Source: Burkholderiaceae bacterium (GTDB taxonomy: Bacteria; Pseudomonadota; Gammaproteobacteria; Burkholderiales; Burkholderiaceae_C). From it: a stretch of 64,000 nucleotides of DNA. Of this stretch, positions 16,874-26,456 are shown piece by piece. The notes beneath the pieces were generated by a model. The model worked only from the letters and a program-made list of their open reading frames with translations, was not told the DNA's origin and did no database searches. Within the stretch, counting starts at the first letter, position 1. Every line of letters begins with the position of its first letter. The DNA lies in the NCBI GenBank assembly GCA_019234815.1, contig JAFALA010000088.1, forward strand, positions 1 to 64,000, written 5' to 3'. The translations under genes and the position numbers were made by a program.

Positions 16874-18436
16874 ATGAATCTGCTGCGTGCCGCATCGACG
16901 ATCTCCATTTTGACCCTGGTTTCCCGTGTGACCGGCCTGGTGCGTGAGCAGATGGTGGCGGCGCTGTTCGGCGCCAATTGGATCACCGACGCCTTTCAGG
17001 TGGCGTTTCGCATTCCCAACATGCTGCGGCGACTGTTTGCCGAAGGCGCGTTCTCGCAAGCCTTCGTGCCGGTGCTGGCGGCCACCCGCGCGCGCGACGG
17101 CGACGAGGCCACGCACGCGCTGATCAACGCGGTGGCGACGCTGCTGCTGTGGGCGCTGCTGCTGACCTGCGTGGTGGGCGTGGTGGGCGCGCCGCTGCTG
17201 GTCTGGCTGCTCGGTGCGGGCATGCCGGCGCAGGGCCGCGAGATCTCCGCGGTGATGACGCGCTGGATGTTCCCCTATATCGGCTGCATGTCCCTGGTGG
17301 CCTTGTCGGCCGGCATCCTCAACACCTGGAAGCGCTTCCTGGTGCCGGCGGCCACGCCGGTGCTGCTGAACGTGTCGGTGATCGCGGCGGGCTTCGGCCT
17401 GTCGCCGCTGCTGAAGAACTGGGGCTATCAGCCCATCTACGCCATGGCCATCGGCGTGATGCTGGGCGGCCTGCTGCAGTTGTTCATCCAGGTGCCGGCG
17501 CTGCGGCGCATCGGCGCCATGCCGCATGTCAGCCTGTCGCTGCGGCGCCTGCGCGAGGCGCGCGCCCATCCCGGCGTGGGGCGGGTGCTCAAACAGATGG
17601 GGCCGGCCGTGGTCGGCGTGGGCGTGGCCCAGGTGTCGCTGCTGATCAACACGCAGATTGCCGTGCTGGTGGGCGAGGGCGCCGCGTCCTGGCTGACCTA
17701 CGCCGACCGCCTGATGGAGTTTCCCATCGCGCTGCTGGGCGTGGCGCTGGGCTCGGTGCTGACGCCGCAGCTCTCCGCCGCCCAGGCCAAGAACGATGTG
17801 CAGGCCTATTCGGCGCTGCTGGACTGGGGCCTGCGCATGGTGCTGCTGCTGGCCTTGCCTTGCGCCGTGGCGCTGCTGGTGTTTGCACAGCCCATGGTGG
17901 CGGTGCTGTACCACCGCGGGGCCTTTCGCGCCGTCGACGTGACGCATGTGTCGCAGGCCGTGATGGCCTATGGCATGGGCCTGATGGGCCTGGTCAGCAT
18001 CAAGGTGCTGGCGCCGGGCTTCTATGCCCGGCAGGATACGCGCACGCCGGTGCGCATCGCCATCGGCGTCCTGATCCTCACGCAGGTGATGAACGCGGTG
18101 TTCGTGCCCACCATCGGCGTGGCGGGGCTGGCGCTGTCGATCGGCCTGGGCGCCTTGCTGAATGCGTTCTGGCTGTTGCGCGGCCTGCGCAAGCTGGGCA
18201 GCTACGTGCCTGCCGCAGGTTGGCTCGGCTTCGCGCTGCGCGTCGTCGCCGCCAGCCTGGCGATGGGGGGCTTGCAGTATTGGCTCGCCACGCGGCTCGA
18301 CTGGATCGCGCTGGGCCACCATGAAGGCTTGCGCGCGCTGTACATGGCAGGCAGCCTGGCGGTCTCGGCGGTCGTCTATTTTCTGGTCCTGACGGTCGGC
18401 GGATTGAACCTGCGCCAGTTTGCGCATCGCGCCTGA
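16874..18436 (+). CDS. murJ: Lipid II flippase MurJ
   Basis: A 520-residue polytopic inner-membrane protein that flips lipid II for peptidoglycan synthesis. It begins MNLLRAASTISILTLVSRVTGLVREQ and has FRIPNMLRRLFAEGAFSQAFVPV and YADRLMEFPIALLGVALGSVLTP, which are hallmarks of the family. The ATG at 16874 gives the normal N-terminus; the longer open frame upstream runs antisense through rpsT and is not coding. The rpsT/murJ divergent pair is conserved in Burkholderiales. Confidence 0.96.
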   Translation: MNLLRAASTISILTLVSRVTGLVREQMVAALFGANWITDAFQVAFRIPNMLRRLFAEGAFSQAFVPVLAATRARDGDEATHALINAVATLLLWALLLTCVVGVVGAPLLVWLLGAGMPAQGREISAVMTRWMFPYIGCMSLVALSAGILNTWKRFLVPAATPVLLNVSVIAAGFGLSPLLKNWGYQPIYAMAIGVMLGGLLQLFIQVPALRRIGAMPHVSLSLRRLREARAHPGVGRVLKQMGPAVVGVGVAQVSLLINTQIAVLVGEGAASWLTYADRLMEFPIALLGVALGSVLTPQLSAAQAKNDVQAYSALLDWGLRMVLLLALPCAVALLVFAQPMVAVLYHRGAFRAVDVTHVSQAVMAYGMGLMGLVSIKVLAPGFYARQDTRTPVRIAIGVLILTQVMNAVFVPTIGVAGLALSIGLGALLNAFWLLRGLRKLGSYVPAAGWLGFALRVVAASLAMGGLQYWLATRLDWIALGHHEGLRALYMAGSLAVSAVVYFLVLTVGGLNLRQFAHRA

Positions 18437-18505
18437 ACGAGCTTTGTCGGGCCTGCCTCTAGAATTTTGTCAATTTCGGACCGCCACTTTGCTTTCCTTG
18501 ATCCC

Positions 18506-19576
18506 ATGAGCTTGAGCACTGCCCAACGATACGCCCTGGCCTGGATGGCCCTGGCGGCGCTGTGTGCTGCGCTGCTGTGGCGCTTGGCGCCGGTGCTGTC
18601 GCCCTTCGTGACTGCGGCCGTGCTAGCCTACGCGCTGGCCCCGGCGGTGGACCGCCTGGTGCGCCACGGCATGCCGCGCCTGCTGGCGGTGGCGCTGGTG
18701 GAGCTGCTGGCGGTCGTGGCGGCGGTGGCGGTGATCGTGCTGATCGTGCCGATACTCAGCCACGAGCTGCCCTTGCTGAAGGCGCAGATTCCCGTCGTCA
18801 TCGATGCCCTGAACACCCAGGTGCTGCCCTGGCTGCGCCAGCACGGCCTGCCCGTGACCTTGGATGGCGCCGCCATCAAGGGCCTCCTGATGAAGTACAT
18901 GAACGCCAATCTGGAGGATTGGCTGCTGACGACCTTGAATTCGGTGCGCGTCGGCGGCAGTTTCCTGCTGGCGCTGGTCGGCAACGCGGTGCTGCTGCCG
19001 GTGGTCCTGTTCTACCTCTTGCTCGACTGGCATTCGCTCATGAACCGGGCCTGGCACATGGTGCCGCCGCGCTTGCGCGCTGCCGTGGGCGGATTCCTGC
19101 GCGAGTGCGACCAGATGCTGGGCCAGTACCTGCGCGGGCAGGTGCTGGTGATGCTGGTGCTGGCGCTTTATTACAGCCTGGGTTTGACCGTGGGTGGGCT
19201 GGACCTGGCCCTGCCGCTGGGGGTGTTCACCGGCCTGGCGGTGTGCGTGCCTTACCTGGGCTTTGGCCTGGGCCTGAGCCTGGCGCTGCTGTCGGCGCTG
19301 CTGCAGTTCGGCAGCTGGTACGGCGTGCTGGCCGTCGGGCTGGTGTACGGCATCGGGCAGGTGCTGGAGGGCTTCATCCTGACGCCGCGCCTAGTGGGGG
19401 AGCGCATCGGCCTGTCGCCGCTGACCGTGATCTTCGCCTTGCTGGCGTTCGGCCAGTTGTTCGGCTTCATCGGCGTGCTGGTGGCCTTGCCGGTGTCGGC
19501 CCTGCTGGTCGTGGCGGGTCGGCGCCTGCGCGGCCTCTATCTCGGCAGCGCCTTGTACAAGGCGCCCCGGCCTTGA
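18506..19576 (+). CDS. AI-2E family transporter (PerM-like)
   Basis: A 356-residue integral membrane protein with the AI-2E/UPF0118 pattern: N-terminal helices, a soluble central part (residues about 80-150), then VVLFYLLLDW, QYLRGQVLVM and GFILTPRLVGERIGLSPLTVI. Family members export small molecules or act as Na+/H+ antiporters; the substrate here is unknown. The ATG at 18506 is chosen over a TTG at 18467. Its stop overlaps the hda start (TTGA). Confidence 0.9.
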   Translation: MSLSTAQRYALAWMALAALCAALLWRLAPVLSPFVTAAVLAYALAPAVDRLVRHGMPRLLAVALVELLAVVAAVAVIVLIVPILSHELPLLKAQIPVVIDALNTQVLPWLRQHGLPVTLDGAAIKGLLMKYMNANLEDWLLTTLNSVRVGGSFLLALVGNAVLLPVVLFYLLLDWHSLMNRAWHMVPPRLRAAVGGFLRECDQMLGQYLRGQVLVMLVLALYYSLGLTVGGLDLALPLGVFTGLAVCVPYLGFGLGLSLALLSALLQFGSWYGVLAVGLVYGIGQVLEGFILTPRLVGERIGLSPLTVIFALLAFGQLFGFIGVLVALPVSALLVVAGRRLRGLYLGSALYKAPRP

Positions 19577-20241
19577 AGCAGATTCCGCTCTCGCTCGGCC
19601 CCGAGCCGACCTTCACCTTCGACAATTTGCTGCCCGGTGCCAACCAGGCGGCTTTGGCGCACCTGCAGGCCTTGAGCCTGAACGCGCCGCCGGTGTTCCT
19701 CTGGGGCCAGCCCGGCAGCGGCAAGACGCACGTGCTGCGCGCCCTGGCACAAGCCTGGCAGCAGGCTGGCGCGCAAGTGGGCTGGTATGACGCCCAGACC
19801 CCCTTGCCCTGGGAGCTGCCGGCCCACCCGAGCCTGCTGCTGCTCGATGATTGCGACCGGTTCGACGCCGGCCAGCAGCATGCCGCTTTTGCGCTGTTCG
19901 TCGAGGCGGCCACCCACGGCCTGGCGATCGTCGCCACAGGGCTGGCGCCGCCGGTCGATCTGCCGCTGCGCGAGGACCTGCGCACCCGCCTGGGCTGGGG
20001 GCCGACCTTCGCGCTGCAGCCCCTGTCAGAGTCGGAGACGCGGGCGGCCTTGCGCCGCGAGGCCGACCGGCGCGGTATCGTGCTGTCCGACGAGGTGATG
20101 GATTACGTGCTGAACCGCTTCTCGCGGGACATGAAGCACCTGATGGCCCTGCTGGACCGCCTGGACGAATTCGCCCTGGTCCACAAGCGCGCCGTCACCG
20201 TGCCGCTGCTGCGCCAGATGCTGCACGACCAAGGACTTTGA
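19573..20241 (+). CDS. hda: DnaA regulatory inactivator Hda
   Basis: A 222-residue DnaA-like AAA+ protein that works with the beta clamp to make DnaA hydrolyse ATP after initiation. The N-terminal MKQIPLSLG contains the clamp-binding motif region. Walker A is GQPGSGKTH, Walker B LLLLDDCDRF, and the sensor/lid follows to the end. It starts with TTG at 19573, which overlaps the transporter stop by 4 bp. Confidence 0.92.
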   Translation: MKQIPLSLGPEPTFTFDNLLPGANQAALAHLQALSLNAPPVFLWGQPGSGKTHVLRALAQAWQQAGAQVGWYDAQTPLPWELPAHPSLLLLDDCDRFDAGQQHAAFALFVEAATHGLAIVATGLAPPVDLPLREDLRTRLGWGPTFALQPLSESETRAALRREADRRGIVLSDEVMDYVLNRFSRDMKHLMALLDRLDEFALVHKRAVTVPLLRQMLHDQGL

Positions 20242-20269
20242 CATTGACTTTGAACTGTTCGGAACTTTG

Positions 20270-20938
20270 ATGAATCTCGCATTATTCGATCTCGACGGAA
20301 CCCTGATCCCCAGCGACTCCGACCATGCCTTCGGCAGCTTCATGATCGACATCGGCTGGGCCGACGGCGGCGTCTGGCGCCAACGCAACGACGAGTTCTT
20401 CGCGCACTATCAGGCGGGCCAGCTCGACCTCAACGAATACGTGGCGTTCGCTACCTCGGTGTGGCGCGACCGGCCGCTGCCCGAAGCCCTGGCGGCACGC
20501 GATCGGTTCATGCGCGAGGTGATGCAGCCCATGATGCGCGACAATGCCAGGGCGTTGCTGCGCGAGCACCAGGACGCGGGCGATCTGGTCGCCATCGTGA
20601 CGGCCACCAATGAGTTTGTCACCGAGCCGATCGCCGCGGCCTTTGGCGTCGAGCATTTGCTGGCGGTGCAACTGGAGCGCGACCGCCTGGGCCATTACAC
20701 CGGCGCCGTGCACGGCGTGCCGTCTTTCCAGGAGGGCAAGATCGTGCGCGTCAAGTCCTGGCTGCAGGGCCTGGGGCATCGCCTGGAAGATTTTGAGCGG
20801 GTCACCTTCTACAGTGATTCGATGAACGATATGCCTTTGCTGGAATTGGTCAGCCATCCGGTGGCGACCAATCCCACCCCGCAACTGGAGTCGGTGGCGC
20901 ACACGCGCGGCTGGCCCATTTTGAAACTCTTCGCATGA
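20270..20938 (+). CDS. HAD-IB family phosphatase (SerB-like)
   Basis: A 222-residue HAD hydrolase. Motif I is FDLDGTL, motif II Thr in IVTATNEF, and the motif III/IV region VTFYSDSMNDMPLLE. The cap-1 domain resembles SerB/histidinol-phosphatase-type enzymes; small phosphomonoesters such as phosphoserine or histidinol phosphate are likely, but the substrate is not proven. ATG 20270 is preferred to TTG 20267. ATGA overlap with pcnB downstream. Confidence 0.88.
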   Translation: MNLALFDLDGTLIPSDSDHAFGSFMIDIGWADGGVWRQRNDEFFAHYQAGQLDLNEYVAFATSVWRDRPLPEALAARDRFMREVMQPMMRDNARALLREHQDAGDLVAIVTATNEFVTEPIAAAFGVEHLLAVQLERDRLGHYTGAVHGVPSFQEGKIVRVKSWLQGLGHRLEDFERVTFYSDSMNDMPLLELVSHPVATNPTPQLESVAHTRGWPILKLFA

Positions 20939-22545
20939 TCAAGAAATTCATAGACAAATTGCTGGGCAAGCCGAGCGACGGGCAAGGACGCAAAGGCACG
21001 GTGCTGGGCAAACGCACCGAGTTGCCTGTGAACGAGCACGGCATCGATCCCGAGCTGCTCGACGAGCGCGCGGTGCGCGTGGTACGGACGCTGACCGACG
21101 CGGGCTTCGAGGCCTACATCGTCGGCGGCGCGGTGCGCGACCTGATCCTGGGCCAGCGGCCCAAGGACTTCGACGTCGCCACCAACGCCACGCCCGAGCA
21201 GGTCAAGGGCCTGTTCCGGCGCGCCTTCATCATCGGCCGGCGCTTTCGCATCGTGCACGTGGTGTACGGACGGGGCCGCGAACACGAGGTGATCGAAGTC
21301 TCGACCTTCCGCGCGCTGCTGGCCAACGACGCGGCCGAGCAGGTGGCCGGCAACGAGAAGACGTCCAAGGACGAGCTGGCCGGCAAGTCCCACGTCGTCG
21401 ATGCCAGCGGCCGGGTGCTGCGTGACAACGTCTGGGGTCCGCAGATCGAGGATGCCGCGCGGCGCGACTTCACCGTCAACGCGCTGTACTACGACCCGCA
21501 GGCGCAGGTCGTGGTCGACTACCACGGCGGCCTGGCCGACGCGAAAAAGCGCGTGCTGCGCATGATCGGCGACCCGGAAACGCGCTACCGCGAAGACCCG
21601 GTGCGCATCCTGCGCGCGGTCCGCTTCGCCGCCAAGCTCGGCTTCGAGCTGGAGGCCAAGACCAAGGCGCCGGTCAAGCGCATGGCGGCATTGCTGGCCA
21701 ACGTGCCCGTCTCGCGCATGTTCGACGAGATGATGAAGCTGCTGCAGACCGGCCACTCGCTGGCCAGTCTGGACGAGCTGCGCAAGCAGGGCATTGCGCG
21801 CGGCGTGTTCCCGTTTCTCGATGCCGTGCTGGACGACAAGGGCCAGTTGAGCGATTCGCCGCAGGGCCGCTTTGTGCGCCGCGCCCTGGAAGACACCGAC
21901 AAGCGCGTGGCCGAGGGCCGCAGCGTCGCACCGAGCTTCATGCTGGCCTGCATGCTGTGGGACGAGGTGCAGAAGCGCTGGCTGAGCCTGCGCGAGGCCG
22001 GCGAACCCACGGTGCCGGCCTTGCAGCAGGCCATCGACCAGGTCTTCGACGCCCGCATCGGCGACATTTCCGGCCGCGGCAAGCTGGCGGCCGATATGCG
22101 CGAGATCTGGATGATGCAGCCGCGCTTCGAGCGCCGCAGCGGCAGCGGGCCTTTCAGCCTGGTCGAGCAGGCGCGCTACCGCGCCGGCTTCGACTTCCTG
22201 ATCCTGCGCGCCGAGGTCGGCGAGGTCAGCGGCAATCTGGTCGACTGGTGGGAAGACTTTGCGCTGGGTGACGACGACGAGCGCCGCGCGCTGATCGACG
22301 AGGCGCGCGAAGAAGACCGCCAGCGCCGCGGACCCAAGGTGCATCAGGTCGCGCGCGGCAGCGTGTCGGGCCAGGGCGGCCATGCGAAGGCACAGCCGCG
22401 TTCCAAGGCTGAGGCGGAAGAGGGCGGTTCGGTCGATGGTTCGTCCAATGGCCCGGCCAAGCGTCGCCGTCGCCGCCGCAAGCCCGCCGGCAAGGGGGAG
22501 GCGGGCGCCGCTCCTGGCGCCGGTGACGCTGGCGCGGGGGAATGA
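20935..22545 (+). CDS. pcnB: Poly(A) polymerase I
   Basis: A 536-residue nucleotidyltransferase that adds 3' poly(A) tails and so promotes RNA decay. GGAVRDLILG and KDFDVATNA carry the GG and DxD metal motifs; the RNA-binding RREDP-type region is YREDPVRILRAVRFAAKLGF. The length fits PcnB rather than the shorter CCA-adding enzyme. The C-terminus is a very basic tail (AKRRRRRRKPAGKG) as in other proteobacterial PcnB. Overlaps both neighbours by 4 bp. Confidence 0.94.
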   Translation: MIKKFIDKLLGKPSDGQGRKGTVLGKRTELPVNEHGIDPELLDERAVRVVRTLTDAGFEAYIVGGAVRDLILGQRPKDFDVATNATPEQVKGLFRRAFIIGRRFRIVHVVYGRGREHEVIEVSTFRALLANDAAEQVAGNEKTSKDELAGKSHVVDASGRVLRDNVWGPQIEDAARRDFTVNALYYDPQAQVVVDYHGGLADAKKRVLRMIGDPETRYREDPVRILRAVRFAAKLGFELEAKTKAPVKRMAALLANVPVSRMFDEMMKLLQTGHSLASLDELRKQGIARGVFPFLDAVLDDKGQLSDSPQGRFVRRALEDTDKRVAEGRSVAPSFMLACMLWDEVQKRWLSLREAGEPTVPALQQAIDQVFDARIGDISGRGKLAADMREIWMMQPRFERRSGSGPFSLVEQARYRAGFDFLILRAEVGEVSGNLVDWWEDFALGDDDERRALIDEAREEDRQRRGPKVHQVARGSVSGQGGHAKAQPRSKAEAEEGGSVDGSSNGPAKRRRRRRKPAGKGEAGAAPGAGDAGAGE

Positions 22546-23045
22546 ATACTGCGCCAGCCGCGCGGGCCTGGGTCGGCCTGGGCGCTAATCTGGGAAACCT
22601 GGACGCGACCTTGGCGGCGGCCCTGGAAGCCCTGGCCGGCTTGCCGGGCACGCGGCTGCTGCGAAGCTCCTCGTTCTACCGTTCTGCGCCGGTCGATTCC
22701 AGTGGGCCGGACTACTTGAATGCTGTGGCCGAGCTGGAAACCGCGCTGGCTCCCTTGCAGTTGCTCGACGCCCTGCAAGCCATTGAATCGGCGCATGGGC
22801 GCGAGCGGCCCTATCTCAACGCGCCGCGCACCCTGGATCTGGATCTGCTGAGCTATGGGGATTGGGTGCTGAACAGCCCGCGCCTGACGCTGCCGCATCC
22901 GCGTCTGCATCAACGCGCATTCGTGCTGCAGCCCCTCCTGGAGCTGGCGCCCGATCTGAGCCTGCCGGGCCTGGGGCGTATGGCCGATCACCTGCCAGCG
23001 ACGCGGGATCAGGCCGTGGTTCGGGAGAGCCGGGCGCTGCGCTGA
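22542..23045 (+). CDS. folK: HPPK (2-amino-4-hydroxy-6-hydroxymethyldihydropteridine pyrophosphokinase)
   Basis: A 167-residue enzyme of folate synthesis that transfers pyrophosphate from ATP to the pterin. AWVGLGANLGNL at the start, SSFYRSAPV, and TLDLDLLSYGD (the two Mg-binding Asp residues) then LPHPRLHQRAFVL match the family throughout. Starts at ATG 22542 with an ATGA overlap with pcnB. End of the tightly packed hda-HAD-pcnB-folK run. Confidence 0.95.
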   Translation: MNTAPAARAWVGLGANLGNLDATLAAALEALAGLPGTRLLRSSSFYRSAPVDSSGPDYLNAVAELETALAPLQLLDALQAIESAHGRERPYLNAPRTLDLDLLSYGDWVLNSPRLTLPHPRLHQRAFVLQPLLELAPDLSLPGLGRMADHLPATRDQAVVRESRALR

Positions 23046-23172
23046 TTTGTGACGGAACGATTACACTTTTGCCCATGGCCGTCGATGGTGGCGATGGGCC
23101 TTTCTTGAACCGCGAAATTTGAACTGCGAAATCGGCTCCATGCCTTGGGGCATGCGCTGATCTGGAGAACAC

Positions 23173-23820
23173 ATGCTGTTTGGCAAGCTGCTGCCCCGCG
23201 AGGGCAATTTTTTTGAACTGTTCAACGAGCATGCCGGCAAGATCACCGAGGGCGCCAAGGCCTTGATGGCCATGCTGCAGAACTACGACGACCCCTTGCT
23301 GCGCGAAAAGTATGCGGCCGAAGTCAGCGATGCCGAGCGGCAGGCCGACCGGGTCACGGCCGAGGTCAATCGCATGCTGCATCGCACCTTCATCACGCCG
23401 ATCGATCGCGAGCAGATCCACGGCCTGATCAATTCCATGGACGATATCCTGGACATGGTCCACGACGTTGCGGGCACCATGTCGCTGTACGACATCCGCA
23501 AGGTGACCGACGAAGTCTTCCGGCTGGGCGAGCTGTCGGTGCGTTGCTGCGCGCGCGTCCAGGATGCCGTGTCGCTGCTGCCCAAGCTCAGCCAGGCCCA
23601 GACGGTCGAAGCCGCGCTCAAGACTTGCGAAGAAATCGACAAGCTGGAGACCGACGCCGATCGCGTGATGCGCGCCGCCATGTCGCGCCTGTTCCGCGAG
23701 GAGCCTGATGTGCGCGAACTCATCAAGCTCAAGGCCATCTATGAGCTGCTCGAAACCGTCACCGACCGCTGCGAGGATGTCGCCAACCTGATCGAGGGCA
23801 TCGTCCTCGAGAACTCCTGA
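23173..23820 (+). CDS. DUF47 family PhoU-like protein
   Basis: A 215-residue, largely helical TIGR00153/DUF47 protein (MLFGKLLPREGNFFELFNEHA...), related to PhoU. FITPIDREQIHGLINSMDDILDMVHD includes the acidic metal-binding pattern. It sits 13 bp before a Pit-type phosphate transporter, and such pairs are taken to regulate phosphate flux. The start has a GGAG upstream. Confidence 0.92.
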   Translation: MLFGKLLPREGNFFELFNEHAGKITEGAKALMAMLQNYDDPLLREKYAAEVSDAERQADRVTAEVNRMLHRTFITPIDREQIHGLINSMDDILDMVHDVAGTMSLYDIRKVTDEVFRLGELSVRCCARVQDAVSLLPKLSQAQTVEAALKTCEEIDKLETDADRVMRAAMSRLFREEPDVRELIKLKAIYELLETVTDRCEDVANLIEGIVLENS

Positions 23821-23833
23821 GCGGGTGGCACCG

Positions 23834-24844
23834 ATGAATGGTGTGCCAATGTCGTTCTGGGTCGTGGCCCTGCTGGTGCTGCTGGCCATCGCGTTCGACT
23901 TCATGAATGGATTCCACGATGCCGCCAATTCGATCGCCACGGTGGTGTCGACCGGCGTGCTCAAGCCCCAGCAGGCGGTGCTGTTCGCGGCCTTCTTCAA
24001 CATCGTCGCGATCGGCTTCTTCGAGCTGAAGGTGGCGGCCACGGTGGGCAAGGGCATCGTCGACCCCGCGGTCGTGGACCAGCACGTGGTGTTCGGCGCG
24101 CTGATCGGCGCCATCGCCTGGAACGTGATCACCTGGGCCTACGGCATTCCGTCGAGCTCCTCGCATGCCTTGATCGGCGGCCTGGCCGGTGCGGTGATTG
24201 CCAAGGCGGGCGCGGGCAAGCTGGTGGCTTCGGGCATCGGCAAGACGATGCTGTTCATCTTCCTGTCGCCGCTGCTGGGCTACGTGCTCGGATCGCTGAT
24301 GATGGTGCTGGTGGCCTGGACCTTTCGCCGCAGCGCGCCTTTGCGCGTGGACAACTGGTTTCGCCGCCTGCAACTGCTGTCGGCGGGCTTGTACAGCCTG
24401 GGCCATGGCGGCAACGACGCGCAAAAGACCATCGGCCTGATCTGGATGCTGCTGATTGCGTCTGGCTATGCCGTCGCCGGCGACAAATCGCCGCCGGTCT
24501 GGGTGATCGTCTGCTGCTACACGGCCATCGGCCTGGGCACCATGTTCGGCGGCTGGCGGGTGGTCCGCACCATGGGCCAGAAAATCACCAAGCTCAAGCC
24601 TGCCGGCGGTTTCTGCGCCGAAACGGGCGGCGCCATGACCCTGTTCCTGGCCACGGCCCTGGGCGTGCCGGTCTCGACCACGCACACCATCACCGGCGCC
24701 ATCGTGGGCGTGGGTTCGACGCAGCGCGCGTCCGCCGTGCGCTGGGGCGTGGCCGGCAACATCGTCTGGGCCTGGATCCTGACCATCCCGGCCGCCGGTT
24801 TCGTCGCCGGCGCGTTCTACTGGATCAGTCTGGTGCTGTTTTAA
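23834..24844 (+). CDS. Inorganic phosphate transporter, Pit family
   Basis: A 336-residue inner-membrane carrier that takes up metal phosphate with protons. The two Pit signatures are seen: FDFMNGFHDAANSIATVVSTGVL near the N-terminus and SLGHGGNDAQKTIGLIWM in the second half, plus GIPSSSSHALIGG and VPVSTTHTITGAI. The start is taken as ATG 23834; ATG 23849 and GTG 23825 are possible. It forms an operon with the DUF47 gene. Confidence 0.93.
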   Translation: MNGVPMSFWVVALLVLLAIAFDFMNGFHDAANSIATVVSTGVLKPQQAVLFAAFFNIVAIGFFELKVAATVGKGIVDPAVVDQHVVFGALIGAIAWNVITWAYGIPSSSSHALIGGLAGAVIAKAGAGKLVASGIGKTMLFIFLSPLLGYVLGSLMMVLVAWTFRRSAPLRVDNWFRRLQLLSAGLYSLGHGGNDAQKTIGLIWMLLIASGYAVAGDKSPPVWVIVCCYTAIGLGTMFGGWRVVRTMGQKITKLKPAGGFCAETGGAMTLFLATALGVPVSTTHTITGAIVGVGSTQRASAVRWGVAGNIVWAWILTIPAAGFVAGAFYWISLVLF

Positions 24845-24882
24845 AGGACTCAGAGGCCGCGCGGTAGGTTTCAAGATGCACC

Positions 24883-25326
24883 TTACTGGCTGATGGCCTT
24901 GGCGGCCTCTTCCTGTGACTCGAAATAGCGCTGCGCGCTGAAGGCGATGGTGCTCATCAGGCAGATGCCGCCCATCATCAGGCACAGCACCATGCCGATG
25001 ATGATGCCCCAGCCGCTGGCGCGGATTGGCAGGCCGGGGTTGTGGGCCTGGTTCCATTTGTCGTCCGGCGTCAGGCCATAGACGATGCCCATCAGCATGC
25101 TGAGCGACAGCATCAGGCCGAGGACGGGAATCAGCACCCAGGCCAACTGGTCGTCCTGCCCGAGCAGCCCCATGCGCTGCACGCCGTACAGGCCCACCAG
25201 CGTGGGCCAGGGATGCAGCCAGCCGAGCTTGTCCTTCAAGCCGTAGAGGTAGAAGCGGTGCACGCCCAGGCTGCCCAGCAGCAGGGCCAGCCAGGTGGCG
25301 ATGGTCTTGGACTTGTAGGTCGACAT
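24883..25326 (-). CDS. TM2 domain-containing membrane protein
   Basis: A 147-residue protein starting MSTYKSKTIATWLALLLGSLGVHRFYLYG, the TM2 motif (two helices joined by a short turn with GxHRFYLG). Two more helices follow (LAWVLIPVLGLMLSLSMLMG and GIIIGMVLCLMMGGICLMS). Function is unknown for the family. It is convergent with pit and lies 27 bp after the acetyltransferase gene on the same strand. Confidence 0.85.
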   Translation of the reverse strand: MSTYKSKTIATWLALLLGSLGVHRFYLYGLKDKLGWLHPWPTLVGLYGVQRMGLLGQDDQLAWVLIPVLGLMLSLSMLMGIVYGLTPDDKWNQAHNPGLPIRASGWGIIIGMVLCLMMGGICLMSTIAFSAQRYFESQEEAAKAISQ

Positions 25327-25352
25327 GCGGATTTCTTTGCGTTCGCTGGGGC

Positions 25353-25922
25353 TCAGGCCGGGTTGGAGGTCTCGCCAGGCCCCAGGCAGCGCTGCATCAG
25401 CACCACGTCGAGCCAGCGGCCGAATTTCCAGCCTGCCGCCTTGAGCACGCCGGTGTGCTCGAAGCCCAGCGCGGTGTGCACGCCGATCGAGCCTTTGTTG
25501 TCGGCATCTCCGATCACAGCCAGCATCTGGCGTCCGCCGGCGGCTTCGCAGCGCGCCATCAGCTCGGCCAGCAGCAGCCGGCCGACGCCCTGGCCCTGGG
25601 CGTCGGGATGCAGGTAGATCGAGTCTTCCAGGCAGTAGCGGTAGGCCATGCGCGGGCGGAAATAGTTGGCGTAGGCATAGCCCAGCACCTGGCCGCCGCG
25701 CTCGGCCACCAGGAAGGGCAGGGCGCGGCCCAGCACTTCGGCGCGGCGGCGTCCCATTTCTTCGACGCTGGGCACCTCGGTCTCGAACGTGCCCGTGCCG
25801 TGCACGACGGCCCATTCGTAGATGGCATGGATACGGGGCAGATCGGATTCGGCGCTGGGGCGGATCAGCAGTCCAGCGGCTGAATTCGACGTCTCCAGCG
25901 GGGCGGTTTCGGGTTTGTTCAT
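25353..25922 (-). CDS. GNAT N-acetyltransferase, phosphinothricin acetyltransferase-like
   Basis: A 189-residue acetyl-CoA-dependent N-acetyltransferase. IRPSAESDLPRIHAIYEWAV and GTGTFETEVPS match the Pat/Bar/YncA group; motif A is LHPDAQGQGVGRLLLAEL, and GFEHTGVLKAAGWKFGRW is the typical C-terminal end. It probably acetylates an amino-acid-like substrate such as methionine sulfoximine; actual specificity is unknown. Confidence 0.9.
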   Translation of the reverse strand: MNKPETAPLETSNSAAGLLIRPSAESDLPRIHAIYEWAVVHGTGTFETEVPSVEEMGRRRAEVLGRALPFLVAERGGQVLGYAYANYFRPRMAYRYCLEDSIYLHPDAQGQGVGRLLLAELMARCEAAGGRQMLAVIGDADNKGSIGVHTALGFEHTGVLKAAGWKFGRWLDVVLMQRCLGPGETSNPA

Positions 25923-25976
25923 GTCAGATGCGGGGTTGACCTACAAAATTGCGCTGCAAGGCGCTCAACGCGAGTT

Positions 25977-25982
25977 TATAAT
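25977..25982 (+). promoter_or_regulatory. -10 element (TATAAT) of the rpsP operon
   Basis: A perfect TATAAT lies about 185 bp before rpsP. A usual-spaced -35 is weak (CTGCAA at 25954-25959); a TTGACC at 25936 is too far. The long leader (about 26000-26166) before the ribosomal-protein gene has no ORF I trust and may be regulatory. Confidence 0.65.
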
Positions 25983-26166
25983 GCCGGGTTTCGGTGCTGG
26001 TCGGTGCAGGTGCGCCGGCGTATCTACAGCGCCGAGATTTACCGCGCTCGGGTGAGCGGCTTTCATGGGCAGATGGCCATGATGGCAGACAAACCCGGTC
26101 GTTCTCGATCTGCTTGCCCTGAGTGTCTCCTGGTGCGGTGGAACGCTAAGAAACAAAGGATTCATC

Positions 26167-26436
26167 ATGGTCGTGATTCGACTCTCCCGCGGCGGCTCCA
26201 AGAAGCGTCCGTTTTATAACATCGTCGTGGCCAACAGCAGCCAGCGCCGTGACGGCCGCTTCATCGAGCGCGTCGGTTTCTACAACCCCGTGGCCGCTGG
26301 CGCTGCTGAATCGCTGCGTGTCGCCCTGGATCGCGTGAGCTACTGGGCCGGCGTTGGCGCACAGCTGTCGCCCACCGTGGCTCGTCTGGTCGACCAGGCC
26401 AAGAAGTCGGCTGCCGCTCCCGCAGCAGCTGCCTAA
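26167..26436 (+). CDS. rpsP: 30S ribosomal protein S16
   Basis: An 89-residue protein ([22 protein letters not shown]...) with the S16 signature across its N-terminal half and ERVGFYNP. First gene of rpsP-rimM-trmD, followed by rplS, the usual order in proteobacteria. The Ala-rich tail is normal. Confidence 0.98.
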   Translation: MVVIRLSRGGSKKRPFYNIVVANSSQRRDGRFIERVGFYNPVAAGAAESLRVALDRVSYWAGVGAQLSPTVARLVDQAKKSAAAPAAAA

Positions 26437-26456
26437 GTTCAGGCCTGATTCGGCTT

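Noticed and set aside
16775-18427. 550-codon minus-strand frame opposite murJ
   Set aside because: Antisense shadow; low-complexity Gln/His/Arg content.
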